Assembly: GCA_024636955.1 (NCBI GenBank)
Contig: JAGXGB010000011.1
Span: 1-64,000, forward strand
Direction of reading: 5' to 3'
Source of the DNA: Bacteroidales bacterium
GTDB lineage: Bacteria; Bacteroidota; Bacteroidia; Bacteroidales; Lentimicrobiaceae
Length of the DNA stretch: 64,000 bases
Position 1 is the stretch's first letter. Each line of letters starts with the position of its first letter. Made by a program: the position numbers and the translations under genes. The notes beneath the pieces were generated by a model, which did not search any database, was not told the DNA's origin, and worked only from the letters and a program-made list of their open reading frames with translations. This document shows positions 1-10,010 of this stretch, piece after piece.

Positions 1-912
1 GAAAACAGCCTAACTGATTTATGGTCTCAGATGAACTTTGTCAACCCTGGCTTAATGGGCACTGCATCTGAATTCAATACTTATTATTCTGTTCCACTTG
101 CAAAAGATCCCGAAGGAGTTCAGGCGTCGCACTTATTGGGGATGATAGAGCCCTTTATACTTCGCAGGACTAAAGAATCAGTTGCCCCTGAGCTTCCTGC
201 ATTAACTGAAACTATCACATACTGCGCAATGAGTGAGGAGCAATCAACACTTTATGAATCGGAGAAATCCAAAGTTAGGAACCTGGTATTTGAGCAGCTT
301 GAAAAAGGAAATATTGCATCATCACCTGTAATGTTGCTAAAAGCGTTAATGCAGCTTCGTCAAATTGCTAACCACCCAAAGATGATTGACAGCGAAAGTG
401 AAGTAGAGAGTGGCAAGTTTGAGGAGGTTAAAGATAAGCTTGATACAATTATTGCAGAGAACCATATGGTTCTGATATTTTCATCATTTGTTAAGCACCT
501 CAAGCTGTTTGAAGAGTATTGCATCAACAAAGATTACAAATACTCACTTCTTACCGGTTCCACTCAAAACAGGGCAAAGGTGATTTCAGAGTTCAAAAAC
601 AATGATGATACGAAGATATTCCTGATCTCGCTCAAGGCAGGAGGTGTAGGATTAAACCTTACCGAAGCAGATTATGTGTTTATTCTTGATCCATGGTGGA
701 ACCCTGCTGCTGAATTACAGGCTGTTAACAGATCTCATAGGATTGGGCAGGATAACAATGTATTCGTTTATAGATTTATAACAAAGGACACTATAGAAGA
801 AAAAATCCTCACACTTCAATTGAGAAAAAAAGCCCTGGCTGATGCATTCATCAAACCACGTCAGGCAATATCAGGTATGTCGAGAGAGGAAATATTGCAG
901 TTGTTTGACTAA
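1..912 (+). CDS. SNF2-family DEAD/DEAH helicase, C-terminal part (5' truncated by window edge)
   Basis: Frame is open from base 1 (ENSLTDLWSQMNFVNPGLMG). Helicase C motifs GGVGLNLTEADYVFILDPWWNPAAELQAVNRSHRIGQ. Confidence 0.93.
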   Translation, partial: ENSLTDLWSQMNFVNPGLMGTASEFNTYYSVPLAKDPEGVQASHLLGMIEPFILRRTKESVAPELPALTETITYCAMSEEQSTLYESEKSKVRNLVFEQLEKGNIASSPVMLLKALMQLRQIANHPKMIDSESEVESGKFEEVKDKLDTIIAENHMVLIFSSFVKHLKLFEEYCINKDYKYSLLTGSTQNRAKVISEFKNNDDTKIFLISLKAGGVGLNLTEADYVFILDPWWNPAAELQAVNRSHRIGQDNNVFVYRFITKDTIEEKILTLQLRKKALADAFIKPRQAISGMSREEILQLFD

Positions 913-1130
913 TTAAAGGTTCCCTGTAAAGCAATTATTATTGGATTGCAATCACTCTGCTCATCGACATGGTACTTAGTATTAGGAATTGGGTATTGAC
1001 TGTTATGAAAGGCAAGAAGACCAAGTTAATGGTTATTACCAGCGGCGCTATTACCTATTGTATGACTTCTGCTAAAGGCTCTAACGGCTTGCGTGGAATT
1101 AATAAAGTACAGTCTCAGAATTATTCAAAT

Positions 1131-1162
1131 AAAAAAGCCGGTAAAAATTACCGGCTTTTTTT
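1131..1162 (-). terminator. Rho-independent terminator downstream of tRNA-His
   Basis: AAAAAAGCCGGTAA..TTACCGGCTTTTTTT inverted repeat. Confidence 0.8.
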
Positions 1163-1164
1163 GG

Positions 1165-1239
1165 GGTGAATAATGGGACTCGAACCCACGACCCTCAGAA
1201 CCACAATCTGATGCTCTAACCGACTGAGCTATACTCACC
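1165..1239 (-). tRNA. tRNA-His (anticodon GTG)
   Basis: Minus strand GTGAGTATAGCTCAGTCGGTTAGAGCATCAGATTGTGGTTCTGAGGGTCGTGGGTTCGAGTCCCATTATTCAC: cloverleaf, GTG anticodon, C73 discriminator, encoded G-1. Confidence 0.95.
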
Positions 1240-1402
1240 ATTTGAAGGCGCAAAAATAATACATTTGTTTCACATAGAAAAACCTTTAGAACAACTTTTT
1301 TAAATTAAAGACCGCTATGTTTTTATTAGCTTTGCATGAAATGATAACAATCAGATGCAGCTATGGTTATGTAGCTGACTATCAATAAAATAATATACTT
1401 TT

Positions 1403-2623
1403 TTGTTAAAGATAAGTCGAATTCCAAAAGGGTCACTAACTTCTAAAGCACTTGCTGCACTATTAAGGAATAAAGCAGCTGTAATAAGCTTATGGGCTAT
1501 TGTAATAGCCTCATTCATTGCTGTAGCCGGCTATCTGATAACCCCTGACAGCACCCCTTATGCAAATGAGCAGCATCTTGAGATAGCAGCGCGAAAACCC
1601 GGCTTCAGTACATTAATGCTCAAGATCAGGAAGAATGAAGCCCATGTAAGCCAATCATGGCTGAAAACGCTAATGCATGGAAGAAAATCTGATTACACGT
1701 ATCTCCCTATTTCAGGGCACCAATTTAATGGCAACCGGATAATTGTGAATATTCCGGATGAATCTGATGTTCCTGAAAACATAAGCTACACATACTTAAT
1801 GGCAGATGTTTTATATCCCCTTCCTGATACGAACATTGTAAGCAGTGGGTTGCAGGAATTTATTGACATTGATGGGAAGGTTATTGATCAAAACCAGCAG
1901 TTAATGCAAGAGACTGTTGAAGATGATCACATAATTAAACGCTATTATATTTTGGGTACAGATAGATTTGGGAGAGATGTACTTAGCCAACTAATGATTG
2001 GAACCAGGGTCAGTTTATCTGTTGGCTTCATATCTGTGTTAATCTCACTTATTTTAGGAATTTTATTAGGATCATTGGCAGGCTTTTTCAGGGGCTGGGT
2101 TGATGATCTTATTATCTGGTTTATTAATGTTATCTGGTCAATTCCCACACTCCTGCTGGTAATTGCTATCACTTTTGCATTAGGCAAGGGATTTTGGCAA
2201 GTGTTTATTGCAGTTGGGCTTACTATGTGGGTTGAAGTTGCAAGGGTTGTGCGAGGTCAGATCATAAGCTTACGGGAGAAAGAGTTTGTAGAAGCGGCCA
2301 GAGCATTGGGATATAGAAACTTCAGGATAATTGCCAAACACATACTCCCAAATACTATGGGACCGGTAATAGTAATATCTGCAGCCAATTTTGCATCTGC
2401 AATACTGATTGAGGCGGGTTTAAGTTTCCTGGGGATTGGTGTGCAGCCTCCTATGCCATCATGGGGAACAATGGTTAAAGAAAACTATGCTTATATTATT
2501 CTTGATAATCCCTGGCTGGCATTAACACCGGGCATTGCAATTATGCTCCTGGTTTTGGCATTCATGCTAATAGGTAATGGTTTACGGGATGCCCTTGATG
2601 TTAAAGCAAATGCGATTTTCTAA
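1403..2623 (+). CDS. ABC transporter permease, DppC/OppC family
   Basis: GTDRFGRDVLSQLMIGTRVSLSVG and EAARALGYRNFRIIAKHILPN (EAA motif); TTG start. Confidence 0.88.
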   Translation: MLKISRIPKGSLTSKALAALLRNKAAVISLWAIVIASFIAVAGYLITPDSTPYANEQHLEIAARKPGFSTLMLKIRKNEAHVSQSWLKTLMHGRKSDYTYLPISGHQFNGNRIIVNIPDESDVPENISYTYLMADVLYPLPDTNIVSSGLQEFIDIDGKVIDQNQQLMQETVEDDHIIKRYYILGTDRFGRDVLSQLMIGTRVSLSVGFISVLISLILGILLGSLAGFFRGWVDDLIIWFINVIWSIPTLLLVIAITFALGKGFWQVFIAVGLTMWVEVARVVRGQIISLREKEFVEAARALGYRNFRIIAKHILPNTMGPVIVISAANFASAILIEAGLSFLGIGVQPPMPSWGTMVKENYAYIILDNPWLALTPGIAIMLLVLAFMLIGNGLRDALDVKANAIF

Positions 2624-2739
2624 TTTGTCAATTAAATTCAGGCAAATACCTGGATTGTGCACAAGCTATGCAACACCACGAGGATTTCGTAATTCCAATG
2701 TATACCTGAACTAATTAATTAGTAACCAGTATATAAAAT

Positions 2740-4323
2740 TTATCGGATTTTTAAGAATTCCATACTGCGCTTCATCCTACGGAACTCAAGATTATTACAG
2801 TCTGTCCTTTTATTTCTACCAAAACAATTGCCTTTAATTAGAGGAAATTTGATCATAAAATATAAGTCCATACCCGTAAAATGATTCAGCCCAAAGAACC
2901 CACCCAGTTTATCAGTTCCAATTATAAACTTTGAAAAGCGGGCGCTCAATCCAATACGTGGATATCTGAATTCATATAGGGTAAAGGGTATTGCCAATTC
3001 AAAATTATCCCTCTCAATGCGAGGTGTTAGTGATAATTGAGCTGGTCGGGCAATTGTATATTCATTTAGAAGCAGTGGATAAACGAGAGTTGAATTTAGA
3101 TAAACACCTTGTTGTATACGAAGATCAAATTGAGCGCTTACTGCAGAAGGAAGGAATATTTTAAACGGTTCCTCATTAACTAAAGCTGTTGAGTCACTAC
3201 CAAAAGTATTGCTAACTGCACCAAAAAGCACATTTACTGTCTCAATGTCTTGATTTGTGAAATCATTCCATTGACCCCGTGCATCAATTAACTCAATTTG
3301 CTTGGTGTTTTTTTTGAAATTCACAAAGCCTATATCAATAAGTGAAAGGCCAATGCTATAATGATAATCTTCAAACGGTTGCTCGCATGCAGCAAAATGC
3401 TTGTTTGTATGCCCTTGCATCTTATATTGATAAGTAATACCTATGTCAGCACCTATTCCAGTTCCTTTAATTAGTTCATTAGGGAAAGTCACGTCATTGT
3501 TTGCATAATTAACAGGTAATGACATGCCGGCTTTCCCATTGGCGTTGTATACAACAATAGTATCACCGTTTGGTAACATGTAGTCAACATTATCAACTGA
3601 CCAGTAACCGCCTCCAAAGCCCAACAAGCCCTTAACGGTTATGCCGGCAGTAATATGATCACGATTCCTTTTATGGATAACCTGAGCGTAACTTAAGGCT
3701 ATCTCCCCAAAAGAAATACCAGATGCCCTGAAACTCTTATTATCAATAAACCTTATGCGGTGCAACGGGTAATAATCAAACCCCTCAGCACCAAATTTAG
3801 CAATTTCATATGGTATATCTTTCCCTGATACAATATTTCGCAAGGATGTAGCGAATCCAAAGGCTCTATTATTTTTCGAATACATCATAGAAGGACCATA
3901 TACCTTTACTTGTGTAAACGCATTTTTAAGTTCTTCATTAAAAAAATCATAGTATACCCTATTTTCAACTCTGGTTTGACTCACCCTAACCTCATGTTCA
4001 GGAAACTCTGGATTCAAGGAGAGAAAGCGGGTGAACTTATACTCGTCATTTGCCAAAAAAATGTAATTATTGTCCACATTAATATGAACACCAATAATGT
4101 TCAGGTCGAAATAGAGTCTGGAATTAACCAGTGAGGTTGGATTCATCTGAGCGCCAGTAATTCCCGAATAGTTACTATGAACATAACCATTCATTTCCTG
4201 AGCTGTGATAGGCTTTAAAGCGATTGTAATTAACAGAAATAGAAACAGAATCTTCTTTGACACAAGCAATAATAGTTTAAACAGGTATGAGGAAATTACC
4301 CTATTTCGGTATTTAAACATCAT
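2740..4323 (-). CDS. DUF5723-like outer membrane beta-barrel protein
   Basis: Hydrophobic signal segment, then QEMNGYVHSNYSGITGAQMNPTSLVNSRLYFDLNIIGVH; beta-rich body. Confidence 0.65.
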   Translation of the reverse strand: MMFKYRNRVISSYLFKLLLLVSKKILFLFLLITIALKPITAQEMNGYVHSNYSGITGAQMNPTSLVNSRLYFDLNIIGVHINVDNNYIFLANDEYKFTRFLSLNPEFPEHEVRVSQTRVENRVYYDFFNEELKNAFTQVKVYGPSMMYSKNNRAFGFATSLRNIVSGKDIPYEIAKFGAEGFDYYPLHRIRFIDNKSFRASGISFGEIALSYAQVIHKRNRDHITAGITVKGLLGFGGGYWSVDNVDYMLPNGDTIVVYNANGKAGMSLPVNYANNDVTFPNELIKGTGIGADIGITYQYKMQGHTNKHFAACEQPFEDYHYSIGLSLIDIGFVNFKKNTKQIELIDARGQWNDFTNQDIETVNVLFGAVSNTFGSDSTALVNEEPFKIFLPSAVSAQFDLRIQQGVYLNSTLVYPLLLNEYTIARPAQLSLTPRIERDNFELAIPFTLYEFRYPRIGLSARFSKFIIGTDKLGGFFGLNHFTGMDLYFMIKFPLIKGNCFGRNKRTDCNNLEFRRMKRSMEFLKIR

Positions 4324-4617
4324 GGTAAAGGTAAATGTTTTTCTCAAAAACAACCATAATAGAGCTGAAAAAGTGACTATTTGAAATGACAATTTATTAA
4401 AGCAATGCCAATCAATTAGTTAGCAGCTTACTGAATTGAAAATCATCACTTCTATTTCCATTAATTCGCATTGGTTACTACATCACAAATAACTTCTATC
4501 CCAACCATTTATTGTATAATTGAAATTCAAAAGCCATCTCCACATCCTTTGGGTGAAATACCAATACTTTTTATTATCATTGCAAAGTATTTTTGATTTA
4601 ACATAACTACTATAATA

Positions 4618-5421
4618 ATGAATAGTAAAAATGTCATCTTTTGGATCGTAGCGATCATAATAACCCTTTCTATGGTGGTTTACCAGCGCATGACAGGGCC
4701 CACTCAACCAATTACAGGCAAGGTAATACTTGGTGGTGAAACATTCAAATATAAGCTATTACGCACCTATGGCGGACCTGATGATGCAGAAATTGCAATA
4801 GATGATCCAAACGGCAAATTGAATGGCACTTTTACTTATAGAAGATATAAAAGCCATGATAGTATCAGGCAAGTTAGTATGCGCCATCAAGGTGGGAAGC
4901 TAATAGCATCAATTCCTCATCAACCACCTGCAGGTAAAGTAGAGTATGCAATTAGTTTAAGTGATGGTGTTAGCGAAATGCAACTTTCCGAGGAACCTGT
5001 TATCATCAGGTTTAAAGGAGATGTACCATGGTTTGTTTTAATTCCTCACATCATTTTGATGTTCATGGCTATGTTGTTTTCAACCCGTACAGGTATTGAG
5101 GCTATTGCCAAACGAGAGAACACATTAAAATACAGTATCTGGACTACTCTCCTCTTGATATCAGGAGGTTTGGTGCTTGGACCAATTGTTCAGAAATATG
5201 CATTTGGTGCTTACTGGACAGGGTGGCCATTCGGTCATGATCTCACTGATAACAAAACAGCCGTAGCATTTATCTTCTGGGCTATTGCAGTTTATAAGCT
5301 TATAAGGAATCGCGAAAAGAGAGGTTGGGCATTAGTGGCAGCATTGGTAACTACGCTTGTTTATTTGATTCCACACAGTGTTTTAGGTTCAGAAATAGAC
5401 CATACAGCTCTACCAAAATGA
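4618..5421 (+). CDS. Conserved hypothetical membrane protein
   Basis: N-terminal TM segment, extracytoplasmic domain, several C-terminal TM segments; translationally coupled to the next gene. Confidence 0.6.
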   Translation: MNSKNVIFWIVAIIITLSMVVYQRMTGPTQPITGKVILGGETFKYKLLRTYGGPDDAEIAIDDPNGKLNGTFTYRRYKSHDSIRQVSMRHQGGKLIASIPHQPPAGKVEYAISLSDGVSEMQLSEEPVIIRFKGDVPWFVLIPHIILMFMAMLFSTRTGIEAIAKRENTLKYSIWTTLLLISGGLVLGPIVQKYAFGAYWTGWPFGHDLTDNKTAVAFIFWAIAVYKLIRNREKRGWALVAALVTTLVYLIPHSVLGSEIDHTALPK

Positions 5422-6035
5422 TAACATTAGGTATTATTATAGTTACTGCCATCATTTCAGTTCTGGCATTCAACAACCGTGTACTATTTGACAAATTATT
5501 GTTTGATCCATACAGGATAAACCACCTGCGTCAATTCCATAGATTTTTTAGTCATGCCCTGGTGCATGCTGACTGGGCGCATTTGGCAATTAATATGTTT
5601 GTATTGTATTCATTTGGCAGTATGGTTGAGGAAGCGTTCGCAATACTTTTTGGAGTTGGGAAAGGCATTTACTTCTATATACTCCTATATGCAGGAGGAG
5701 TTTTCTTGTCGGCCACACCATCATACGGAAAAAATAAAGATAATGCCTGGTACACAGCAGTAGGAGCTTCAGGTGCAGTTTCAGCTGTTCTGTTTTCAAG
5801 TATTCTTATCAGTCCCCTTTCCGGAATAGGATTTCTACTTTTACCCTTCAGTATTCCTGCATTCATCTTCGGATTACTTTATCTTATCTTTTCAGCCTAT
5901 ATGGCAAAAAAAGGTCAGGATAATATAGGGCATGATGCACATTTTTGGGGAGCACTTTATGGACTCGCATTTACAATAATAGCAAAACCGGCTTTGCTGG
6001 CCGGTTTTATTAATCAAATTAGCACCTTTATGTAA
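5418..6035 (+). CDS. Rhomboid family intramembrane serine protease
   Basis: HADWAHLAINMFVLYSFG, GASGAVSAVLFSS (GxSG) and a late His; ATGA overlap with the preceding stop (ATG at 5418). Confidence 0.9.
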   Translation: MITLGIIIVTAIISVLAFNNRVLFDKLLFDPYRINHLRQFHRFFSHALVHADWAHLAINMFVLYSFGSMVEEAFAILFGVGKGIYFYILLYAGGVFLSATPSYGKNKDNAWYTAVGASGAVSAVLFSSILISPLSGIGFLLLPFSIPAFIFGLLYLIFSAYMAKKGQDNIGHDAHFWGALYGLAFTIIAKPALLAGFINQISTFM

Positions 6036-6042
6036 ATTCTTA

Positions 6043-6606
6043 TTAGTTATACGAAGGATCAGGAGGATAAACAACCCAGAATTTATATTCTTTACCTAAC
6101 TTTTTAAGCGTTACTGACCAAAGATCAGATGGGTTACTTCTGAACACCTGGTTGGGATTTGTTAATGATACCACCCATGATTTTTCTTCCAGTTCTTTAT
6201 TTAACTGGTTAGCCACCCATCCTGAATATCCTATAAAGAAGCGGATTTCAGTTTTATTTAACTTACCGCTTTTAATCAATCTCTTAACTGTGTCAATATT
6301 TCCTCCCCAATATAAACCATCGAGTATGGCAATACCTTCATCAATCAGGTCAGGGCGTGTATGTATAAAAAACAAACTGTCAGTTTTAACAGGACCCCCT
6401 AAAAAAACTGGGGCATCAAAATCGTCAAACTCCGAAGCTATGTCCTTAAGTTTTACTTCAACCGGTTTATTGATGATTATTCCAAAAGATCCCTCATCAC
6501 TATGTTCAGCCAACAATACAACTGATTTTTTAAAGTAAAAATCTTGCATGAATGGTACTGATATTAGTATACGTCCGGTATTTGGTTTTATTTTTGATGA
6601 TTCCAT
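6043..6606 (-). CDS. YqgE/AlgH family protein
   Basis: GRILISVPFMQDFYFKKSVVLLAEHSDEGSFGIIINKP; FLGGPV; FIGYSGW. Confidence 0.92.
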   Translation of the reverse strand: MESSKIKPNTGRILISVPFMQDFYFKKSVVLLAEHSDEGSFGIIINKPVEVKLKDIASEFDDFDAPVFLGGPVKTDSLFFIHTRPDLIDEGIAILDGLYWGGNIDTVKRLIKSGKLNKTEIRFFIGYSGWVANQLNKELEEKSWVVSLTNPNQVFRSNPSDLWSVTLKKLGKEYKFWVVYPPDPSYN

Positions 6607-6770
6607 AACTACTTGAATAAATGCCCTAAGGCAGTGAATTGGATTACTTCATTTGCTTATTTCAATGAACAACCAAATACTATAGTGTTGAGTGTGATCA
6701 TTTACGTATCAAATTCACTAATTTTGCGCTATAGTGTAAACTATAAAGAACAAATTTTATACCACACTTT

Positions 6771-8207
6771 ATGTTAAGAGGTGATAATAAGAAAAGCTAC
6801 TATAAATATAGAAAAGACTATCCGGTTTTTGTTTACAATAGCTTTCATTATTCTTTTTCGGGCACTAAAATAAGCTTTGGATTCGAATTCATAATTGAAC
6901 CGAATATTATTTTAAGGCCAATTTCCTCAATTGCGGTATCACATATTCCCCAAAACAGGGAAATTGTCCTCCCCTTGATTGAAAATTTAGTATTTCAGAT
7001 AGGGATGATTGAACTTGTTAGTTATTGGAAAGCTACTTGCTCTCCAATAATTTTGGTTAAGGCAGGTGCCCTTTCTAAAGAGCAGACTGAATGGTGGAAA
7101 AGTCTATATTATAAAGGGCTTGGTGAGTTTTTCTATCTGAATTCGTTAGATGTTAATTATTCTGACTTTGTAAATATAGAATCAGAAGGTAAACAGTTTC
7201 ATCCGGATACTTCTATGGAATTCCTTGATGAGTACATTGTCCCTGTTGGGGGAGGAAAAGATTCAGCTGTTACACTTGAATTATTGAAGAGGAGTGGAAA
7301 GAATATTCACCCACTTATTATGAACCCTCGTGGTGCAACATTAAATACAGTTACAGCAGGAGGGTTGCAAACTGATGATGTTATTATTATTGAACGAACT
7401 ATTGACCCTGAATTATTGAAATTGAATGAAAGGGGTTTCCTTAACGGTCATACACCATTCTCGGCAATGCTGGCATTTTATACTCTGCTCGCATCGGCTC
7501 TCACCGGATTCAAGCAAATAGCGCTTTCAAATGAATCCAGTGCAAACGAAGCAACAATCCCCGGAACTGACATAAACCATCAGTATTCAAAATCAGTTGA
7601 GTTTGAAAGAAACTTCAGGCAATATACCGCGGAGTATATAAATAGGAATTTCAATTATTTTAGCTTCCTAAGACCCTTTAATGAATTGCAGATAGTTTCT
7701 GTGTTTGCAGGGCTTGAACAGTATCATCAAGTATTCAAAAGCTGCAATGTTGGAAGCAAAACTGATTCATGGTGTGGAAGTTGCCCCAAGTGCCTGTTCA
7801 CACATATTATGATGTCGGCATTTAAAGGTATTAATTATGCCAATAGCATTATCGGGAAGCCGATGCTTAACAATCAGGAAAACACAAAATACTTTGATGA
7901 ATTGACAGGGTTTTCAGCTATCAAACCATTCGAATGTGTTGGTACTTTACTCGATGTGCAAACAGCAATGCTTATGATTGTTAAGAATGAGAACAGTATG
8001 GCTCCAGAAACATCAGATTCCCGTCCATTTCTCGTACAAAGATTTATGCAAAAGTATAAACCAGGTTTCCAGATTCATGAGGATGGCGACCATATAAATA
8101 AAATAAACCTTCATTCATCTGACAAATCAGAACATTTTCTTGATGATGAACAGTTAAGTATTCTATTGGAAGGATTTAACACAAACAACCACGACCACTT
8201 AAATTAA
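6771..8207 (+). CDS. murL: MurL-like UDP-MurNAc-L-Ala-L-Glu epimerase (PP-loop type)
   Basis: PP-loop-like VPVGGGKDSAVTLELLK, LSNESSANEATIPGTDINHQYSKS, SWCGSCPKCLF; directly upstream of a MurD-like ligase. Confidence 0.82.
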   Translation: MLRGDNKKSYYKYRKDYPVFVYNSFHYSFSGTKISFGFEFIIEPNIILRPISSIAVSHIPQNREIVLPLIENLVFQIGMIELVSYWKATCSPIILVKAGALSKEQTEWWKSLYYKGLGEFFYLNSLDVNYSDFVNIESEGKQFHPDTSMEFLDEYIVPVGGGKDSAVTLELLKRSGKNIHPLIMNPRGATLNTVTAGGLQTDDVIIIERTIDPELLKLNERGFLNGHTPFSAMLAFYTLLASALTGFKQIALSNESSANEATIPGTDINHQYSKSVEFERNFRQYTAEYINRNFNYFSFLRPFNELQIVSVFAGLEQYHQVFKSCNVGSKTDSWCGSCPKCLFTHIMMSAFKGINYANSIIGKPMLNNQENTKYFDELTGFSAIKPFECVGTLLDVQTAMLMIVKNENSMAPETSDSRPFLVQRFMQKYKPGFQIHEDGDHINKINLHSSDKSEHFLDDEQLSILLEGFNTNNHDHLN

Positions 8208-8228
8208 ATTGCATATCAATAAAGGAGT

Positions 8229-9599
8229 ATGAAGGAATATCTAAAGTCATTGCTTAGTGGTAAAAAAATCCTGGTTTTAGGTTATGGTCGTGAAGGCAGA
8301 TCAACTTTAAAACTGCTTTTTGAAGTCATTCCTGATGCCGACATAACTGTAGCAGATAAAAACATTACTGCTTTTAATGACGACCTTGTGATTAAATCAT
8401 TGTGCCCTTCTATTCAATCCGGTAATGACTATTTGTTTAATCTTGAGAAGTTTGATGTAGTAATAAAATCGCCTGGCATTTCACTTAATCAGGACATACA
8501 TAAATTTAACAGAGAAGCTATTACTTCCCAAACCGAATTATTTCTGTCGTTTTACAAGAAGCAAATAATAGGCATCACTGGCACAAAAGGTAAAAGCACT
8601 ACCAGCAGCTTACTTTACCATATTCTCAGATCTTATTCATCTGAAGTAGTGATGGGTGGAAATATTGGCATTCCGCTTTTTGATCTTATTGGTGAGATTT
8701 CACCCAGTACAAAGATAGTATGCGAACTTTCCTCACACCAACTTCAGTACACACGAAGTTCCCCAAAAATCAGCATTCTGCTAAATATTTTCCAGGAGCA
8801 CCTTGATCATTACGATTCCTTCCTGGCATATCAGCTCGCAAAGTATAATATTGCCCGTTATCAGCAACCTGAAGATTTTTTTATTTATAATTCAGCTGAT
8901 AAACATGTTAATGAACTCATTCATAACAATCCGGCAAACGGAGAAAGACTGCCTTTCAGCCATACTAATATGGAAGGGAATGGCATAATAGTTAATGGAA
9001 ATGACATTATTCTCACCACCTCAAAATTCAGTAAGAGGATTTTACCTTTGGATTTCAAGTTACAGCTAACCGGAGAACACAACCGAAGTAACGCTATTAT
9101 TGCTGCTGCAGCCGCTACATTGTTAGATATCCCAACATCAGTGATTGAAGAGGCTGTCAGCTCATTTGCTCCTTTGGAGCATCGCCTTGAATTTGTTGGA
9201 AACTATGGATTAGTCAACTATTACAATGATTCAATCTCTACTATTCCCGAATCAGCAATAGCTGCTATTGAATCGCTCAAACCTATTGACACCTTAATAC
9301 TTGGTGGATTCAACCGGGGAATTGATTACTCTACACTAATTGACTACCTGAAAAATGGAAATGTTAAACAAGTAATCACCACCGGACCGGCAGGACTACA
9401 CATTTATGAACTTATTAGAAACAGTAACAGCCTACTTCAAGTCTTTCACTATGATAAATTTGACGATGCAGTTAAAAAGGCTGTTGAAGTAACTATACCC
9501 GGTGGCATCTGCCTATTGTCGCCGGCAGCATCCAGCTACAATGAATTCAAGAACTTCGAAGAAAGAGGTAAGCGGTTTAAGGAGCTTGTTGCGCAATAG
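8229..9599 (+). CDS. Mur ligase, MurD/MurD2-like (UDP-MurNAc-L-Ala--Glu ligase)
   Basis: IIGITGTKGKSTTSSLLYHIL ATP-binding motif; GYGREGRSTLKLL; YYNDSISTIPESAIAAI; LEHRLEFVG. Confidence 0.88.
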   Translation: MKEYLKSLLSGKKILVLGYGREGRSTLKLLFEVIPDADITVADKNITAFNDDLVIKSLCPSIQSGNDYLFNLEKFDVVIKSPGISLNQDIHKFNREAITSQTELFLSFYKKQIIGITGTKGKSTTSSLLYHILRSYSSEVVMGGNIGIPLFDLIGEISPSTKIVCELSSHQLQYTRSSPKISILLNIFQEHLDHYDSFLAYQLAKYNIARYQQPEDFFIYNSADKHVNELIHNNPANGERLPFSHTNMEGNGIIVNGNDIILTTSKFSKRILPLDFKLQLTGEHNRSNAIIAAAAATLLDIPTSVIEEAVSSFAPLEHRLEFVGNYGLVNYYNDSISTIPESAIAAIESLKPIDTLILGGFNRGIDYSTLIDYLKNGNVKQVITTGPAGLHIYELIRNSNSLLQVFHYDKFDDAVKKAVEVTIPGGICLLSPAASSYNEFKNFEERGKRFKELVAQ

Positions 9600-9614
9600 T
9601 ATCTTAGATAAATT

Positions 9615-9642
9615 AAAAAATCCGGTTAATTCACCGGATTTT
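9615..9642. terminator. Bidirectional intrinsic terminator
   Basis: AAAATCCGGT-TAATTC-ACCGGATTTT between convergent genes. Confidence 0.7.
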
Positions 9643-9647
9643 ATCAA

Positions 9648-9851
9648 TTATTCCTCTTCTTTAGTCTTTTTTGAAGCCTTAGCTTTAGGTTTTGGTTTAA
9701 CTTCCTTCTGTCCATCTTCCTGTACTTCGTCTTCCACTTGATCTACAACCTTAGGTGGTGCAGGGTTACCGCTCTTATTTCTGGGTCTCCTGACACCATA
9801 TGATCCCATAATGATCTTACCTTTTTTGGTTTTTTTATCTCCTTTGCCCAT
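9648..9851 (-). CDS. 30S ribosomal protein THX (bTHX)
   Basis: MGKGDKKTKKGKIIMGSYGVRRPRN with basic/acidic tail. Confidence 0.85.
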   Translation of the reverse strand: MGKGDKKTKKGKIIMGSYGVRRPRNKSGNPAPPKVVDQVEDEVQEDGQKEVKPKPKAKASKKTKEEE

Positions 9852-9962
9852 ATCTGGTTATATTTTAAGGGTGATTGATGTTCATTGCCGTAAATATACA
9901 AAAAAGTCCTTAACGAAACCGAAAACTGTTTTTATTCTTATAAAACACCAAAGTTTACCCTG

Positions 9963-9990
9963 TTGCTGAATTAAAAAAATGTTACTTTTG
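9963..9990 (+). promoter_or_regulatory. Bacteroidota-type promoter (TTG-N17-TACTTTTG) upstream of the TPR gene
   Basis: TAnnTTTG -7 element at 9983-9990 with an upstream TTG. Confidence 0.55.
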
Positions 9991-10010
9991 CACATTAAAT
10001 TAAAACATCA

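Noticed and set aside
969-1169. 66-aa ORF after the SNF2 gene
   Set aside because: No recognisable family; it runs through the terminator hairpin and into the tRNA-His gene.
6152-6538. 128-aa ORF antisense to the YqgE/AlgH gene
   Set aside because: Fully overlaps a confident conserved gene and has no recognisable domain.
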